Source of the DNA: Streptomyces sp. R21
GTDB lineage: Bacteria > Actinomycetota > Actinomycetes > Streptomycetales > Streptomycetaceae
Assembly: GCF_041051975.1 (NCBI RefSeq)
Contig: NZ_CP163435.1
Location: forward strand, 9,330,501 to 9,394,500
Reading direction: 5' to 3'
DNA: 64,000 nt
Shown here one piece after another: positions 25,240-33,650 of this stretch (its first letter is position 1; every line of letters begins with the position of its first letter). The position numbers were made by a program, and so were the translations under genes. The notes beneath the pieces were generated by a model. It was not told where the DNA came from and searched no databases. It worked only from the letters and a program-made list of their open reading frames with translations.

Positions 25240-25840
25240 CGGACTCACCCGCGGTCTCGGCGAGCGCGGCGATCAGCAGGGCCGAGGACGTGGCGCCCGG
25301 GTCCTGGTGCCCGATGCTGCGCTCGCCCAGATAGCTCGCCCGGCCCTTGCGGGCCTGCAGCGGCGTCGTCGCGAGGGCGCCCTCCTCGGCCGCCGCTCGC
25401 GCCGCGGTGAAGGAGTCCTCGAGCGCGTCGACGGCGGGCACCAGTGCGTCGATCATGGTCTTGTCGCCCGGTGCCGCACCGCCCAGCGTCATCACGGCGT
25501 CGACGCCGGTGCGCAGCGCGTCCGTGAACTGCGCCTCGTCGACCTCGGCCGCGTCACCGAGTTCCTTGCCGGTCCGGCGCAGCAGTGTCCCGTACAGCGG
25601 CCCGGAGGCGCCGCCGACCGTCGAGATCAGCTGCCGACCGGCGAGCATCAGGACGGCGCCGGGGGTGTCCGGTGCCTCCTTCTCCAGCGTGGCCACCACG
25701 GCGATGAACCCGCGCTGCATATTGCTGCCGTGGTCGGCGTCCCCGATCGGCGAGTCCAGGTCGGTCAGCCGTTCCGCCTCGCGGTCCACGGACGCGGCGG
25801 TCGCCGTCATCCAACGGCGGAAGAAGTCGGCGTCGAGCAC
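25232..25840 (-). CDS. dhaL: DhaL, ADP-binding subunit of dihydroxyacetone kinase
   Basis: 202 residues. The nucleotide/Mg site is visible as S-P-I-G-D-A-D-H-G-S-N-M near residues 29-40, with G-G-A-S-G-P-L-Y-G further on. The subunit holds ADP as a cofactor that DhaM rephosphorylates, and hands phosphate to dihydroxyacetone on DhaK. It sits between dhaK (70 bases upstream) and dhaM (overlapping). Confidence 0.94.
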   Translation of the reverse strand: MLDADFFRRWMTATAASVDREAERLTDLDSPIGDADHGSNMQRGFIAVVATLEKEAPDTPGAVLMLAGRQLISTVGGASGPLYGTLLRRTGKELGDAAEVDEAQFTDALRTGVDAVMTLGGAAPGDKTMIDALVPAVDALEDSFTAARAAAEEGALATTPLQARKGRASYLGERSIGHQDPGATSSALLIAALAETAGESDE

Positions 25841-25910
25841 GGAATCTCCTTGCGTGGTGCGGATGTTGACGAAGAGTCAGGAAGTCTCACAGGTGAAGGG
25901 CCGGACAGGC

Positions 25911-26903
25911 TCACATGCCCCAGCGCAGACCGGGCGTGCTGACCGGTGCGTCCCACAGGCGCAGCAGTTCCTCGTCGACCTGGCACAGTGTCACCGAGGC
26001 GCCGGCCATGTCGAGCGAGGTGACGTAGTTGCCGACGAGCGTGCGTGCCACCGGCACCCCGCGCTCGGTCAGGACGCGCTGCACCTCGGCGTTGAAGCCA
26101 TACAGCTCCAGGAGCGGGGTCGCGCCCATGCCGTTCACCAGGACCAGCACGGGATTGCGTGGCGTGAAGTCGTCCAGGATCGCGTGCACGGAGAAGTCGG
26201 CGATCTCTCGCGAGGTCATCATCGCGCGCCGCTCGCGGCCGGGTTCGCCGTGGATGCCGACGCCCAACTCCAGCTCCCCGGGCGGCAGATCGAAGGTCGG
26301 ACTGCCCTTGGCCGGAGTGGTGCAGGCGCTGAGGGCGACCCCGAAACTGCGGGAGTTCTCGTTGACCTGCCGGGCCAGCGCCTGGACCCGCTCCAGGGGC
26401 GCGCCCTCGTCGGCGGCGGCGCCCGCGATCTTCTCGACGAACAGCGTCGCGCCCGTGCCGCGCCGCCCCGCCGTGTACAGGCTGTCGGTGACGGCGACGT
26501 CGTCGTTGACGAGGACCTTCGCGATCTGGATGCCCTCGTCCTCGGCCAGCTCCGCCGCCATGTCGAAGTTGAGTACGTCGCCCGTGTAGTTCTTCACGAT
26601 GAACAGCACGCCCGCACCGCTGTCCACGGCGGCCGCGGCCCGCACCATCTGGTCCGGCACCGGAGACGTGAACACCTCGCCGGGGCATGCCGCCGACAGC
26701 ATCCCCGGCCCCACGAAACCGCCGTGCAGCGGCTCGTGTCCCGATCCGCCGCCGGAGACGAGGCCCACCTTTCCGGCCAGCGGAGCGTCCCGCCGTACGA
26801 TCACGCGGTTCTCCACGTCCACCGTCAGCTCCGGATGAGCGGCCGCCATGCCCCGCAACGCGTCCGCGACCACCGTCTCCGCGACGTTGATGAGCATCCT
26901 CAT
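25911..26903 (-). CDS. dhaK: DhaK, dihydroxyacetone-binding subunit
   Basis: 330 residues from the ATG at 26903, preceded by TTGGAGG. Substrate-site motifs G-G-G-S-G-H-E-P-L-H-G-G (about 51-62) and G-V-G-I-H-G-E-P-G, whose His forms the hemiaminal with dihydroxyacetone, are present. With DhaL and DhaM it makes dihydroxyacetone phosphate for glycolysis. It is first in the dhaKLM operon. No dha-type activator is encoded nearby. Confidence 0.95.
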   Translation of the reverse strand: MRMLINVAETVVADALRGMAAAHPELTVDVENRVIVRRDAPLAGKVGLVSGGGSGHEPLHGGFVGPGMLSAACPGEVFTSPVPDQMVRAAAAVDSGAGVLFIVKNYTGDVLNFDMAAELAEDEGIQIAKVLVNDDVAVTDSLYTAGRRGTGATLFVEKIAGAAADEGAPLERVQALARQVNENSRSFGVALSACTTPAKGSPTFDLPPGELELGVGIHGEPGRERRAMMTSREIADFSVHAILDDFTPRNPVLVLVNGMGATPLLELYGFNAEVQRVLTERGVPVARTLVGNYVTSLDMAGASVTLCQVDEELLRLWDAPVSTPGLRWGM

Positions 26904-27241
26904 GGGTACCTCCAAGTGAGCGTGGCATCTGAGCCTCCGACCAGTGTCTTCCCTGGGCGGAGCGAGTGCGGAAGGTTTTCGGTCTCGGCGGTCCGTGGCG
27001 GCTGGAAGCGGATCCGGCGGGGCTGATGCCGACCTGTCGCTGACTTTACTGACGGGATATCAGGTGAGGATGAGGATGTAGTTGTGGACCGGCGCTCCCA
27101 GTAGCTCACATCCGGCAGTATCGGCTCTCGCGGAGCCCCGGTCACGTCTCCGGACATTCTTGGGCGAGTGTGGAGCGCGGCCAGGCACCGGACACACACC
27201 CTTGTCGCCAGGCTCCACCTCGCGTTGCGCTTCCTGGGTTC
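26904..27241. other. Intergenic region upstream of dhaK, 338 bases
   Basis: The gap must hold the dhaKLM promoter and the end of the next gene. A short CTGA...TCAG dyad with GATATC lies near 27045-27062. I see no convincing operator or coding sequence. Confidence 0.3.
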
Positions 27242-28042
27242 TCAGGCCCTGGCGTGGGTGCGCGTGTCGCGCTGTGACGCGGCCAGGTAGCCGACGAATC
27301 CGATGATCGCGGCCGTCCACGCGAGGGTGACAGGCGCCAGGCCCAGACCCAGGCCGCCGCGGGTGTGGCCGAGCGCCATCCAGTCGGCGAGGGAGGAGCC
27401 GAGGGGGCGGGTGATGACGTACGCGGTCCAGAAGGCGGTCACCGCGTTCAGGGCGCCGAGGCGATGGGCGAGGGCGGGGACGCAGATGGCGGCGGCGAAG
27501 AGGACGACCGACCCCAGGTATCCGAAGCCGACGGTGGCGGTGAGGTCGCCCGCGGCGGTGCCGAGGGCGAAGGTGGCGAGAACGGCCGCCCAGTAGAACG
27601 CTTCGCGACGACGGGTCCGGATGGTGTGGACGGACAGGGTCCGCTCGCTCGCGTACCAGAGGACGAAGACCGCGGCGAGTACGGTCAGGAAGGCCGGCGT
27701 CGACACGGTGTACGGCACGCCGAGTCCGACGTGCAGGACGTCGGCGGCCATGGTGCCGAACACGCTGACCATGACGACGGCGGTCCAGTAGGCCCAGGCG
27801 ACGTACCGGCGGAGAGCGAACTGGACGGCCAGGGAGGCCGCCAGGGCAAGGCCGCCGAGCGCGACCGCCGGCACCGGGCCGAGCAGCCGGGCCAGGAGGT
27901 CCGACGCCGTCTCGCCCATGCCGGTGGTCAGCACCTTGATGATCCAGAAGTAGACGGTGACCTCCGGCACCTTGTTCGCCATGCGGTGTACGGGGACGAG
28001 GGGCCGATCGTCGAGGACGTGCTCTGCGGTCATGATCCGCAC
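27242..28042 (-). CDS. COG4705-type multispan membrane protein
   Basis: 266 residues. The family signature N-K-V-P-E-V-T-V-Y-F-W-I-I-K appears near the N-terminus, followed by K-V-L-T-T-G-M-G-E. About nine hydrophobic helices occupy the rest. These proteins are widespread and uncharacterised. The GTG at 28042 is favoured because AGGA lies eight bases upstream; the ATG three codons later is an alternative. No operon partners. Confidence 0.8.
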   Translation of the reverse strand: MRIMTAEHVLDDRPLVPVHRMANKVPEVTVYFWIIKVLTTGMGETASDLLARLLGPVPAVALGGLALAASLAVQFALRRYVAWAYWTAVVMVSVFGTMAADVLHVGLGVPYTVSTPAFLTVLAAVFVLWYASERTLSVHTIRTRRREAFYWAAVLATFALGTAAGDLTATVGFGYLGSVVLFAAAICVPALAHRLGALNAVTAFWTAYVITRPLGSSLADWMALGHTRGGLGLGLAPVTLAWTAAIIGFVGYLAASQRDTRTHARA

Positions 28043-28264
28043 GATGGCATTCCTGTCCTGAAAGCAACCTGAACAGCGTGCGGTCCACCGTGCATACGCA
28101 CGTCCGCCCGGTAGGCGCCGTCGCCCGGAGGACCGCCGGGACCGCACCCTCCAGCTCACCCGCACTGGGCCGTTCGGGCCTGTCGTGCGGGCCGCTGCCA
28201 GCCATTTCGGTCACCCTTGCAGACGTGGGGAAACATTCCCTCACCCGCCGTAACCCTGCGGATC

Positions 28265-28287
28265 GTGGGGTTGAAGGAGCCCCACGT
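28265..28287 (+). other. Hairpins upstream of the glycosyltransferase-like gene
   Basis: CGTGGGG (28265-28271) pairs with CCCCACG (28281-28287), and flanking CTGC/GCAG bases can extend the stem. A smaller GGGAA-ACA-TTCCC hairpin lies at 28229-28241. Both are in the roughly 290-base leader of the next gene and could be regulatory. Confidence 0.35.
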
Positions 28288-28335
28288 ACTGCAGGGGGAG
28301 TCGACGCGGTGGTGTGCGACGACAAGAGGTGGCGG

Positions 28336-29823
28336 ATGGCCAACGGCGCGAACGCCACGACCGCCGGTGCCCGGCGCACCGGCCTCGCGCCGCAGGCCGC
28401 CCGGCCCCTGGGCCCTTGGATCGAGCCCAGGCTTGCGGCGGTCGCGGCCGCCTTCACTCTCGCCCAACTCGTCCTCGTCCTGCCGGGTCTCGGTCTCGGT
28501 TGGGACGAGACGGTCTACATCAGCCAGGTCAGCGGCCACGCTCCCGCTGCTTTCCTCAGCGCGCCCCGCGCCCGGGGTGTCTCTCTCCTTGTCGCGCCGA
28601 TCACGTCGTGGTCCGACTCCACGGTCCTCCTCAGGGCGTACCTGGCCGTCCTCTCGGGCCTGGCCCTCTACGTTGCCCTGCGTGTCTGGCGGGCCCACTT
28701 CGTGCCGCGCGTTCTGGCCCTGGCGGGAGCCGTGTTCGCCTCCCTCTGGGTGACGCTGTTCTACGGCCTCCAGGCCATGCCCAACTACTGGGTCGCTGTC
28801 GGCGCCCTGGCCTGCGTCGGCTGCTTCCTGCGCGTCCGCTCGAACGCTCGGGACCAGGCAGCCTGGTGGGGTGTGTTCGCGGGGGCGACGCTGATGACGT
28901 GGATGCGCCCGATGGACGCGGTCTATGTCGTGCTGCCCCTGATCGCTCTTTCCCTGCGCCGCCGGCGTCTCCTGGTGGTGCTGGCCGCCGGGCTTCTGGC
29001 GGGTGCCGGCGAGTGGGTGATCGAGGCGTACACCGGCTACGGCGGCCTCGCGCAACGCCTGTCCGACGCCTCCCGCATCCAGGGCGGCCTCGGCTGGCAC
29101 CTCGCCGTCGTCGACCAACTGCGCGCTCTCGGCGGGCGCACGCTCTGCCGGCCCTGCACCGGGTCGGTCCCCAGCCCTTGCGTGACCCTGTGGTGGTTCG
29201 CGCTGCCGCTCCTCGCCGCCCTCGGCGCGGTGGTCGCCGTCCGCGCCCGGCACGCGCTGCCCGTCCTGCTCCCGCTGGCCTGCGCTGTCACGGCCGCCGT
29301 TCCGTACTTGTTCCTCATCGGTTACGCGGCGCCCCGCTTCCTGCTGCCCGCCTACGCCCTGCTGGCCCTTCCCGTCGCCCACGGCCTTGCGCACCTGGCC
29401 GGGGCCCCGACCCGCGGGACCGCGCGCACCCTCACCGTGAGCCTGATGGCGGCCGGCCTGGCGGGCCATCTGGCCGGGCAGTACGTCGTCCTGGAGCGCA
29501 CGGTGCACGGCTCCGCGGCCGGCCGCGTCGACTGGTCCCGCTCCGCAGCCGCCCTCCACACGCTCGGTGTACGGCCGCCGTGCCTGCTGAGTGGCTACGA
29601 GGCCGTCCCGATCGCCTTCTACACCGGCTGTCGCTCCGCTCAGACCGGGGGCCACGACACCAGCATCACCCCGGCCGAACTGACCCGAGCCGCCCACCGG
29701 ACACCCGTCGCCGTGCTCACCCGACCGGACGGCCATCCGCCCCCTTACGCGCGCACCTGGCAGGTAGAGAGGGTCGGTTTTCTCCGGGCGTACGTGGCTC
29801 CCCATGTGCGGCACGGGTGGTGA
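28336..29823 (+). CDS. GT-C-type membrane glycosyltransferase-like protein
   Basis: 495 residues, about eleven hydrophobic helices. The first periplasmic loop contains G-W-D-E-T-V-Y-I, the Asp-Glu signature of GT-C fold transferases (PMT/ArnT/GT87-like). The C-terminal extracytoplasmic part is short. It probably moves a sugar from a polyprenyl-phosphate donor. The acceptor is unknown. The ATG follows GAGG; GTG at 28312 would add eight residues. Confidence 0.65.
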   Translation: MANGANATTAGARRTGLAPQAARPLGPWIEPRLAAVAAAFTLAQLVLVLPGLGLGWDETVYISQVSGHAPAAFLSAPRARGVSLLVAPITSWSDSTVLLRAYLAVLSGLALYVALRVWRAHFVPRVLALAGAVFASLWVTLFYGLQAMPNYWVAVGALACVGCFLRVRSNARDQAAWWGVFAGATLMTWMRPMDAVYVVLPLIALSLRRRRLLVVLAAGLLAGAGEWVIEAYTGYGGLAQRLSDASRIQGGLGWHLAVVDQLRALGGRTLCRPCTGSVPSPCVTLWWFALPLLAALGAVVAVRARHALPVLLPLACAVTAAVPYLFLIGYAAPRFLLPAYALLALPVAHGLAHLAGAPTRGTARTLTVSLMAAGLAGHLAGQYVVLERTVHGSAAGRVDWSRSAAALHTLGVRPPCLLSGYEAVPIAFYTGCRSAQTGGHDTSITPAELTRAAHRTPVAVLTRPDGHPPPYARTWQVERVGFLRAYVAPHVRHGW

Positions 29824-29907
29824 GCGTGGTGACCGCGAGCGACGCTCGCCGGTGACGGGGTCAGACGTCTGTCATGGCAGCTGGGGATCACCCTGGCAGC
29901 GGCGTGG

Positions 29908-31206
29908 TCACCTGCGCGACGCGGCGGTGGGCGTGGACTCAGGGCCATCGGCGCGCACCGGGCCGTGGCCACGCTTGGGCTGGGCCTCGGTGAGAGTCCC
30001 CTTCTTGGGAAGGTGCGGAAGGTGCCGGGGTACGACGTCCTGCGGGAAGGTCAGCTGCTGGTTCATCCACTTCAAGGCGGCGGGCATCTCCCGAACCCAG
30101 GTGGGGAAGTTGTGGCTGCCGTTCTCGGGCAGGATCGAGGCGACGCGCATCGGAGGTTTGACGGCCTTGATGAAGTCCAGCGTCTCCGCGTAACCCCGTT
30201 CGCCGTGCTTGCTGCTGGCCACCAGGACGGAGACCTGGGGCGCGGGCAGGTGCCCCAGCCGCCACATCAGGTCGTGGCCGTTGACCCGGTTGACGCGGCC
30301 CAGGCCGGTGCCGAAGAGGTTGCCCGTCGTGGCGTCGTCCTTGACCCGGTAGTCGGGCGACAGAGCGGCGGCCGTGGTGTAGGCGCCGGGGTCGCGCATC
30401 GTGAGCTGGAGGGCGCAACTGGCGCCCGAGGAGTACCCCATGACACCCCAGGCGCTGGCGTCGTGGCCGACCCGGTAGACGGACTTCAGAGCCTCCGGGA
30501 GATCCTTGGCCAGGAACGTCTCGGTCTGCGGGCCACCGGGGACATCCACGCACTCGGTGTCGCGCGGTGGGGCGATCGTCGGCCGGATCATCACCATGAT
30601 GGTCGGCTGCATCTGGCGCTTGCTCTGCAAGTCTCCGGCGGTCTGCGAGACCCGCAGGTGCTGCGCGAGGTTGAAGATGCTGCCGGGATAGCCGCTGAGC
30701 GTGACGATCACCGGGAAGCGCATCCGGTGATACGCCTTCTGGAAGTACTGCGGCGGCAGGTAGACGAAGGCCGGGTCGACCACGCCGGTGCGCCGACCGA
30801 TGATCTTGACCGACTCCACCCGCCCGCTGACCTCGGCCGACCCGGTGGGCAGTCCGGTGACGTGGTTCAACTGGCCATTGCCGGCGGGCTGTACGAGCGA
30901 CCCGTGGACGCTGCTGACGCCGTTCACCGTGCCGTTGCCGCCGGCCGTCTGCGTCACGCCGACGGGAGCGGTGTCGACGTTGCCGAACAGCTCGTTCCAG
31001 GAGCCGAAGAACTGGTACGAAGAGTTCACCCAGCACGCGAACGCCGCGACGATCGTCACCTGCGTCACCCCGATGGCCACCAGGCGCCCGAGCACATGCC
31101 GCACCCCCGGCGTGGCGAGCCGTGGCCACAGCCAGACCAGCAGCGCGACACACACGGCGGCCAGTGCCGCCATCGCGTATACGGTTGCCTGGCTGGTCAA
31201 ACCCAT
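29908..31206 (-). CDS. Membrane-anchored esterase (mycolyltransferase-like fold)
   Basis: 432 residues from the ATG at 31206. Two N-terminal helices (about 7-27 and 40-62) are followed by an extracytoplasmic alpha/beta-hydrolase domain. The nucleophile Ser is in G-Y-S-S-G-A-S, with P-V-I-V-T-L-S-G-Y-P-G upstream and the catalytic His in N-G-S-H-N-F. The fold is that of the antigen 85/esterase D group seen as putative esterases in Streptomyces. The substrate is unknown; streptomycetes lack mycolic acids. Confidence 0.82.
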   Translation of the reverse strand: MGLTSQATVYAMAALAAVCVALLVWLWPRLATPGVRHVLGRLVAIGVTQVTIVAAFACWVNSSYQFFGSWNELFGNVDTAPVGVTQTAGGNGTVNGVSSVHGSLVQPAGNGQLNHVTGLPTGSAEVSGRVESVKIIGRRTGVVDPAFVYLPPQYFQKAYHRMRFPVIVTLSGYPGSIFNLAQHLRVSQTAGDLQSKRQMQPTIMVMIRPTIAPPRDTECVDVPGGPQTETFLAKDLPEALKSVYRVGHDASAWGVMGYSSGASCALQLTMRDPGAYTTAAALSPDYRVKDDATTGNLFGTGLGRVNRVNGHDLMWRLGHLPAPQVSVLVASSKHGERGYAETLDFIKAVKPPMRVASILPENGSHNFPTWVREMPAALKWMNQQLTFPQDVVPRHLPHLPKKGTLTEAQPKRGHGPVRADGPESTPTAASRR

Positions 31207-31307
31207 GTCACTCAGTCTCCGGTCCCGGTTCTTGTGCATCCTTCGCACAGGAGGAGTGCTGAAGAGCCTTCCGCGTTCCGTAACGAGCATGAATGAGGCA
31301 AAGATAT

Positions 31308-31337
31308 GGGCCCTTCCGTGATGTCACGGAAGGGCCC
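31308..31337. promoter_or_regulatory. 30-bp near-perfect palindrome
   Basis: Fourteen-base perfect arms (31308-31321 and 31324-31337, GGGCCCTTCCGTGA and its complement) flank only TG. It lies 101 bases upstream of the esterase start and 263 bases before the NTF2 gene, so a terminator role is odd. It may be a large operator or a folded RNA element. Confidence 0.55.
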
Positions 31338-31570
31338 ACCGCACGTCCGGGACGAATCAGTCGATCAGTCGCAGCGGACTGTCCTGCGGAAGGTCACGCT
31401 CAAGAGACGGGCCAGAAGCAACCTGCCTCCCTGCAGGCCGACTTGGCGACCAGGAGGAGAGGCAGCCCAGCGCGGCCCGGCGTCTGCGTTCCGGCCGTCG
31501 TGGGTCACCGAAGCCGTCCGCCGAGTGCTGGACGTGGCCCGTCTCGATGACTAACGTACTCCGCGTCTAG

Positions 31571-31582
31571 TCAATTAATTGA
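31571..31582. promoter_or_regulatory. AT-rich palindrome before the NTF2-like gene
   Basis: TCAATTAATTGA is a perfect 12-bp dyad 18 bases upstream of the ATG. It stands out in this G+C-rich DNA and is probably an operator overlapping the promoter. Confidence 0.5.
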
Positions 31583-31600
31583 GTATGAGAGGCGGGCGTG

Positions 31601-32032
31601 ATGCACCCGTTCCGCAAGGCCGTCGAGGCCGGCGAATTCGCCGACATCGAGAAGCTGCTGGCCGACGACGTCGTCTTCACCAGCCCCGTCGTCTTCAAGC
31701 CCTACCCCGGCAAGGCCATCACCGCCGCCATCCTGCGCGGCGTCTCCCGCGTCTTCACCGACTTCGAGTACGTGCGGGAGATCGCCGACGGCCGTGATCA
31801 CGCGCTGGTGTTCAAGGCGAAGGTCGGCGACAAGGAGATTCACGGCTGCGACTTCCTGCACATGGATGAGGACGGCAGGATCGACGACCTGATGGTCATG
31901 GTCCGTCCGCTGTCGGCGGCCCTCGCCCTCTCCGAAGCGATGGGCGCGCAGTTCGAGGAGATCGCGCGGGAGGCGGCGGAGGCCGTACAAGCGGAAGGTG
32001 CGGCGGGCGCGGCGGGCGCGGCGGGCGCCTGA
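31601..32032 (+). CDS. NTF2-like (SnoaL-type) protein
   Basis: 143 residues with the cone-shaped NTF2 fold: F-R-K-A-V-E-A-G at the start, L-L-A-D-D-V-V-F-T-S-P, then alternating strands ending G-C-D-F-L-H-M-D-E-D-G-R-I-D-D-L-M-V-M. Members serve as isomerases, hydrolases or binding proteins and the role here is open. The C-terminus has three G-A-A-type repeats from a GCGGCGGGC tandem. The ATG is taken over the adjacent GTG because GAGAGG is better spaced. Confidence 0.75.
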   Translation: MHPFRKAVEAGEFADIEKLLADDVVFTSPVVFKPYPGKAITAAILRGVSRVFTDFEYVREIADGRDHALVFKAKVGDKEIHGCDFLHMDEDGRIDDLMVMVRPLSAALALSEAMGAQFEEIAREAAEAVQAEGAAGAAGAAGA

Positions 32033-32091
32033 GCGTCCTCGGGTTCAGGGGCCGTGGGTTTGACGTTATTTCCTGCGGCTACCCGCGTCTT

Positions 32092-32469
32092 GTGACTACG
32101 ACGACATCGCAGCAGGAGCTCTACCGATTCCTGGAGGACCGCTTTGCCTGCGCACAGGCCTGCGCCGACTGTGCGCGGGAGTGCGCGCTGCGCGCGAGCC
32201 TCGCGGAGCCCGACGGGTCCGAAGAGGACAAGCGCATACGGCGGCAGGGCGTCATGTGTGCCGAGGCGTGCGACGCGACCTGCCGGGTGCTGTCCGAGGA
32301 GATCGGCCAGGACGAGACCGGACTGCGCCTGCAGTTGGAGTGGTGTCGGGCCGTCTGCCTGGAGTGCGCGCAGGCGTTCGACGAGTACGCCGGGGCGGAG
32401 GACGGGGCGAAGGCCTGCCGCATCGGCGCCCAGGCCTGCACGGACTTCATCGCGACACTGATCGGATGA
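32092..32469 (+). CDS. Cys-rich four-helix protein (DUF326/copper-storage-like)
   Basis: 125 residues with twelve Cys in helix-spaced groups: C-A-Q-A-C-A-D-C-A-R-E-C, C-A-E-A-C-D-A-T-C, C-R-A-V-C-L-E-C and C-R-I-G-A-Q-A-C. The spacing places them inside a four-helix bundle, as in Csp copper-storage proteins, where Cys line the core and bind Cu(I). It is often annotated as a ferredoxin, but the helical pattern does not fit an iron-sulfur protein. There is no export signal, so it would act in the cytoplasm. The GTG start has no clear Shine-Dalgarno sequence. Confidence 0.7.
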   Translation: MTTTTSQQELYRFLEDRFACAQACADCARECALRASLAEPDGSEEDKRIRRQGVMCAEACDATCRVLSEEIGQDETGLRLQLEWCRAVCLECAQAFDEYAGAEDGAKACRIGAQACTDFIATLIG

Positions 32470-32525
32470 GGGCGGGGGCGACCCTTCATCGGCACACGCC
32501 TGCCCCGGGTCCACCCCAGGCGTGG

Positions 32526-33104
32526 TCAGTCCGACGCCCCCAGCGGCCGTCCGGCCCGTACGTTCCAGCGCCCCGAGCGTCCGCTGAACTCCGTGGCCGT
32601 CAGTGGCGGTACGTCGATCCGCCAGAACGCCGACTCCGGAGCCCCCAACACCCGTACAACCAGGGCGCGTACGACCTCGGGCTCCACCACGGCGACGGTC
32701 CGCCCCGTGACCTGGGCGGTCGCGTCCAGCCAGCCCGCCACCCGCGCGCAGTAGGCCTCCACCGACTCCCCGCCGTGCGGCGCCGAGCCCGGATCGGACA
32801 GCCACCGGGCCACCGCCTCCGGCTCCTTCGCGCTCACCTCCTCCAGGGTCGCGCCGCGCCAGCGGCCCACGTCCAGGCCGCTGAGTTCCGGCGCGTCCAC
32901 CGCCGTGCCGAGGCCGAGCGCCCGCGCGGTCTCGCGGCACCGCACGGTGGGGGAGACCACCGGCCGGTCGGCGACCGGAACCGCACCCGCCGCGGCCCGC
33001 GCGAGCCGCAGCCCCGAGGCGTCAACCGGACATCCGTCGTCGAAGCGGGCTTCCCTGATCGCCGCACTCATCGCGGCTGAGATCAACATCACTCGGCTCG
33101 TCAT
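32526..33104 (-). CDS. Histidine phosphatase-fold protein lacking catalytic His
   Basis: 192 residues of the phosphoglycerate mutase-like/CobC fold. The Arg-containing motif S-P-T-V-R-C-R-E-T-A and H-G-G-E-S are conserved. But the N-terminal R-H-G signature is replaced by I-S-A-A-M-S-A-A, and the usual C-terminal H-G-G/x-x-R motif reads V-E-P-E-V-V-R. Both catalytic His are thus missing. It lies divergent from a cobalamin riboswitch with cbtB-cbtA, so a cobalt/cobalamin-linked non-enzymatic role is plausible. Confidence 0.75.
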   Translation of the reverse strand: MTSRVMLISAAMSAAIREARFDDGCPVDASGLRLARAAAGAVPVADRPVVSPTVRCRETARALGLGTAVDAPELSGLDVGRWRGATLEEVSAKEPEAVARWLSDPGSAPHGGESVEAYCARVAGWLDATAQVTGRTVAVVEPEVVRALVVRVLGAPESAFWRIDVPPLTATEFSGRSGRWNVRAGRPLGASD

Positions 33105-33236
33105 ACGCCCACTCTCGTGCTCAACACCCGTGCGAAATCGGGGAACTGACGACGTGACCAGGCCACCGGCGCGCCCTCCGCGCCTTTGTGCGCCCTTGGC
33201 CGCGACCCCGGTTCGCGGTACGGTCTCGTCGATATT

Positions 33237-33355
33237 GACGACGGTTCGGCGGAAGCCGGTGAGAATCCGGCACGGTCGCGCCACTGTAAGCCCAGCAAGA
33301 ACCACTCCCGCCAGGAGTGGTGAAGGTCGAGCAAGTCAGACCCGCACCCGTCGTC
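33237..33355 (+). ncRNA. Cobalamin riboswitch
   Basis: The conserved core G-G-A-A-G-C-C-G-G-T-G-A-G-A-A-T-C-C-G-G-C-A-C is at 33250-33272, followed by G-C-C-A-C-T-G-T-A at 33280-33288. A GCAAGTCAGACCC box follows at 33331-33343. P1 closes perfectly between GACGACGG (33237-33244) and CCGTCGTC (33348-33355). It lies 48 bases before the cbtB start. Cobalamin binding should lower expression of the cobalt transport genes. Confidence 0.92.
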
Positions 33356-33403
33356 CTGTGCACCACCGAGATGGGACGCGAGTTCCCCAGGAGGTTCTGC
33401 CCC

Positions 33404-33625
33404 ATGGCGCAGTCCGTCGCTCAGCCGACCGCTACCCCCACCGCCGTTCCCGCCAAGCTGCCGATCGGCGCGATCGCCCCCTGGGCGGTCTTCTTCGGCA
33501 TCCTGATGCTGGTTCTGCTCTACTTCGTCGGCGCCGAACAGGGCGCCACCTCCGTGGTGTCCGGAGAGAACGTCCACGAGTGGGTGCACGACGCACGCCA
33601 CCTGCTCGGCTTCCCCTGCCACTGA
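33404..33625 (+). CDS. cbtB: CbtB, cobalt transporter subunit
   Basis: 73 residues. One transmembrane helix (about 23-45, A-P-W-A-V-F-F-G-I-L-M-L-V-L-L-Y) is followed by a conserved C-terminal His-rich motif, H-E-W-V-H-D-A-R-H-L-L-G-F-P-C-H, thought to bind cobalt. The ATG follows AGGAGG. The gene is directly behind a cobalamin riboswitch and 25 bases before cbtA. Confidence 0.93.
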   Translation: MAQSVAQPTATPTAVPAKLPIGAIAPWAVFFGILMLVLLYFVGAEQGATSVVSGENVHEWVHDARHLLGFPCH

Positions 33626-33650
33626 CGGCGCCGGGGAATCGTAGAAGCTC

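Larger units (their letters stand above)
31207..31600. other. Divergent gap, 394 bases
   Basis: The gap holds the 30-bp palindrome at 31308-31337 and the AT-rich dyad at 31571-31582. A short plus-strand frame ending V-T-E-A-V-R-R-V-L-D-V-A-R-L-D-D (31306-31554) has no good start signal and may be a relic. No gene is supported. Confidence 0.4.
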
